Part shown: in pieces, positions 48,401-50,000 of the stretch
Numbering within the stretch: position 1 is the stretch's first letter
Layout of the letters: each line of letters begins with the position of its first letter
From: Vreelandella hamiltonii
Lineage (GTDB): Bacteria > Pseudomonadota > Gammaproteobacteria > Pseudomonadales > Halomonadaceae
DNA: 50,000 nt
Assembly: GCF_014651775.1 (NCBI RefSeq)
Contig: NZ_BMXN01000014.1
Span: 42,932 to 92,931 of the forward strand
Direction of reading: 5' to 3'
Position numbers and translations under genes: made by a program
The notes under the pieces: model-generated
What the model was told of the DNA's origin: nothing
The model's database searches: none
Seen by the model: only the letters and a program-made list of their open reading frames with translations

Positions 48401-48542
48401 TTTTTCACCCTACTTTTGTCTTTATAGTGAGTGTCAGCATAACCCAGACAGGACGTTACACGGTACACTGGCCATCGCTTATGGATTGGGAGCTGGGTTC
48501 CCAGCGCCTTCCGTTTTCTGCATCCTGAAGGGAGAAACCTCA

Positions 48543-49394
48543 ATGTTACGACAGTTTTTTGTCATGCTGCTGGTCAGCGTGATGGGTATGAGTGCTGCCA
48601 TCGAGCATGCCGAAGCACGACGCATGGGCGGCGGTGGTAACGTGGGCAGCATGTCTCGCTCGGCGGACCGCCCTGCCAGCACGCCCGCACAGCAACAGGC
48701 ACAGCCTGCCCAGCAGGGCCAGGCAGGCGCTGCCGCAGCACGCCGTGGCGGTATGGGAGGCATGATGGGCGGCTTGCTGGCCGGTGGCTTGCTGGCAGCG
48801 CTGTTCTTTGGCGGTGCCTTCGATGAGCTGCGCATGATGGACCTGCTGGTCATGGTAGGTGTTGCGGCGCTCGCCATCTTTGCGTTCCGCGCCTTCATGC
48901 GCCAACGTCGTCCTGCCACGCAAGCGGGTTACCAGCGCGAGCAGCATGATAACGCTGCCCCCGCTCCCACCAGCTTCTCTTCGTCTGCGGCTCCCGGCAG
49001 TTTAGCCAGCGGCCTGCAAAGCACGCCTGACTGGTTCGACAAAGAGCGCTTTCTCGGCGGCGCCAAGGAGCACTTCATGACGCTGCAGCGCGCCTGGGAC
49101 AATAACGACTTCAGCCAGATTCAGGAGTACGTGACCCCCGAGCTCTACAACCTGCTGCGCGAAGAGCGCGCGCAGGAGCCTGCCAACAACCGCACGGAGG
49201 TCGTGCGCCTGTTCGCCGAGCTTGGCGATATCAATGAGTACGACGGCGTTGCCGAAGCCACGGTCATCTTCCATGGCCTACTGGAAGAGAACGGCGAACA
49301 GACCGAGTTCAACGAAACCTGGCACCTCACACGCGCCATGCGTGACCAGGCTCCCTGGTACCTGCAAGGCATCGAGCAGAATCCGGGGGCCTGA
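48543..49394 (+). CDS. Tim44-like domain membrane protein
   Basis: A 283-residue envelope protein. A signal-like N-terminus (LRQFFVMLLVSVMGMSAAIEHAEA) is followed by a Gly/Gln/Ala-rich low-complexity region (about 25-85, GGGGNVG and QQQAQPAQQGQA), one or two helices at about 75-118, and the Tim44 domain (about 165-282, KEHFMTLQRAWDNNDFSQIQ, YVTPELYNLLREER, WHLTRAMRDQAPWYLQGIE). The Tim44-fold domain resembles NTF2-like cones and may bind membrane or partners; the role in bacteria is unclear. AGGGAGAAACC precedes ATG 48543. A strong terminator follows. Confidence 0.85.
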   Translation: MLRQFFVMLLVSVMGMSAAIEHAEARRMGGGGNVGSMSRSADRPASTPAQQQAQPAQQGQAGAAAARRGGMGGMMGGLLAGGLLAALFFGGAFDELRMMDLLVMVGVAALAIFAFRAFMRQRRPATQAGYQREQHDNAAPAPTSFSSSAAPGSLASGLQSTPDWFDKERFLGGAKEHFMTLQRAWDNNDFSQIQEYVTPELYNLLREERAQEPANNRTEVVRLFAELGDINEYDGVAEATVIFHGLLEENGEQTEFNETWHLTRAMRDQAPWYLQGIEQNPGA

Positions 49395-49421
49395 TACGCT
49401 GGTCATTGACCGCTGCAACGC

Positions 49422-49453
49422 AAAACAGCCGCTGATTCAGCGGCTGTTTTTTT
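49422..49453 (+). terminator. Intrinsic terminator of the Tim44-domain gene
   Basis: AAAACAGCCGCTG (49422-49434) pairs exactly with CAGCGGCTGTTTT (49438-49450) around ATT, followed by a run of T to 49453. Confidence 0.92.
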
Positions 49454-49522
49454 ATGCTTGACCCGTCATGTTCGGATAGCGGGTAATGCATTGCTTAGTT
49501 TTTCAGATTTGGTTTTTCAAAT

Positions 49523-49711
49523 TTAGTTTTCGGCAGACTCTTCGATGCTCTCGCCCATCTCTTCCAGGCTTTCACCGGCGCTTTCGATGCTGTTATCAAT
49601 GCTTTCGCCAGCCTCCTCGGCGGGGCCCTGATTATCACAGGCCGCCAGACCACCTACCATCAGCGCAATGAAAAGCGCAGTCACCAGCCTCTTGATGATC
49701 GTCGTATTCAT
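49523..49711 (-). CDS. Small acidic lipoprotein
   Basis: A 62-residue precursor with a lipoprotein signal: MNTTIIKRLVTALFIALMVG, then lipobox LAAC and mature CDNQGPAEEAGESID. The mature part (about 24 residues of repeat) has 11-residue units AGESIDNSIES and AGESLEEMGES, which would form an amphipathic acidic helix, somewhat like LEA proteins. The start ATG 49711 has GGAGGAGAA in front. It is probably in the outer or inner membrane by lipid anchor. It differs from entericidin but shares the size class. Function is unknown. Confidence 0.8.
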   Translation of the reverse strand: MNTTIIKRLVTALFIALMVGGLAACDNQGPAEEAGESIDNSIESAGESLEEMGESIEESAEN

Positions 49712-49842
49712 GTAGTTCTCCTCCTGAGCCATAACTCCAGATCGTTCAGTCATATCCTAAAAGAGCACAGGGTTGTACACCAGATGAGAAGGGTAAGGAG
49801 TTGTTATAAATTATGTTAAGCCAGCCAGCTTTGAGCAAATAT

Positions 49843-49907
49843 CGTGCATTGATCTGCGATACATTGATCAGCGATACATTGATCAGCGATACATTGATCA
49901 GCGATAC
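49843..49907. repeat. 15-bp tandem repeat with TGATCA core
   Basis: GATACATTGATCAGC is repeated three times exactly (49858-49872, 49873-49887, 49888-49902), preceded by a degenerate copy (49843-49857) and followed by GATAC. Each unit contains the palindrome TGATCA. It lies 130-200 bases upstream of the lipoprotein gene and 40 bases from the terminator at 49943-49975. There is no gene in this 289-base right end. Confidence 0.85.
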
Positions 49908-49942
49908 GGCGTATTCAGCACCTGAGATATGCAACGCACAGC

Positions 49943-49975
49943 AAAAAGCCCCGAACACGGTGTGCTCGGGGCTTT
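49943..49975 (-). terminator. Intrinsic terminator of a leftward gene beyond the window
   Basis: AAAGCCCCGA (49945-49954) pairs with TCGGGGCTTT (49966-49975); the T-tract is on the minus strand (TTTTTGC), so the terminator belongs to a gene coming from the right edge. Confidence 0.8.
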
Positions 49976-50000
49976 CTACGATATAAGTGCCTGACGATGA

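Noticed and set aside
49843..49907. CRISPR array
   Set aside because: Units are 15 bp and directly adjacent with no unique spacers, and no cas gene is in the window.
49746..49958. Minus-strand frame with repeated SLINV residues
   Set aside because: The repeat of five residues is just the translation of the 15-bp DNA repeat; there is no credible start and a terminator lies at its upstream end.

Overview
The window reads as ordinary core chromosome of a GC-rich gammaproteobacterium. Gene content and order point to a halophilic Halomonas-type organism (Halomonadaceae), with a Pseudomonas relative as the second choice. The grounds are the block xerD-dsbC-hom-thrC-recJ, rpsP-rimM-trmD-rplS beside ffh-ypjD-corB, minCDE beside sbcB, a polyhydroxybutyrate reductase, a FadL-type porin, and highly acidic proteins. 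This assignment is inferred from content; no database was searched. About 53 protein genes and one tRNA gene are supported. No insertion sequence, prophage, CRISPR array or rRNA is seen.

Layout: 1-2848 holds the start of ftsY, rsmD, zapB and a tightly overlapped bolA / psi-like / rimI operon. 2891-7504 holds a 14-helix-type MFS exporter, an acidic unknown protein, lysS, and prfB with its programmed +1 frameshift. 7741-9096 is a FadL-type porin. 9289-12413 is a self-contained copper operon: a MerR-type promoter, the merR-like gene, a Cu(I) ATPase and a 26-residue membrane peptide, each gene overlapping the next. 12422-19346 runs leftward with yitT, recJ, thrC, hom, dsbC and xerD. 19451-23403 is the ribosomal/tRNA-modification operon rpsP-rimM-trmD-rplS plus ffh.

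23661-27081 holds ypjD, corB, an acyltransferase and a TetR regulator. 27281-30810 holds a degenerate SRAP protein coupled to a secreted M16 protease. 30824-34410 is sbcB and minE-minD-minC. 34592-38251 is a DUF349 protein and phaB. 38528-38604 is an initiator tRNA with its own promoter and terminator. 38758-45613 is a run of small metabolic and unknown genes (cnoX/ybbN, patB-like, HNH protein, thioesterase, DUF501, LOG, exonuclease, Sel1). 45863-49711 holds tas, yaaA, an isochorismatase-fold hydrolase, a Tim44-domain membrane protein and a small lipoprotein, followed by a 15-bp tandem repeat.

There is no large undescribed system here that I can defend. The observations most worth a second look are small. 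An intact SRAP-family gene has lost all four active-site residues. A 26-aa peptide sits at the end of the copper operon and looks like the bare membrane anchor of a cupredoxin. The metal-site cysteines of the MerR regulator do not match a standard copper sensor. The initiator tRNA has a U-U mismatch at 1:72. A perfect 17-bp inverted repeat lies in the prfB leader, and there is an iteron-like array near the right edge. Start codons were chosen from Shine-Dalgarno spacing and family N-termini.
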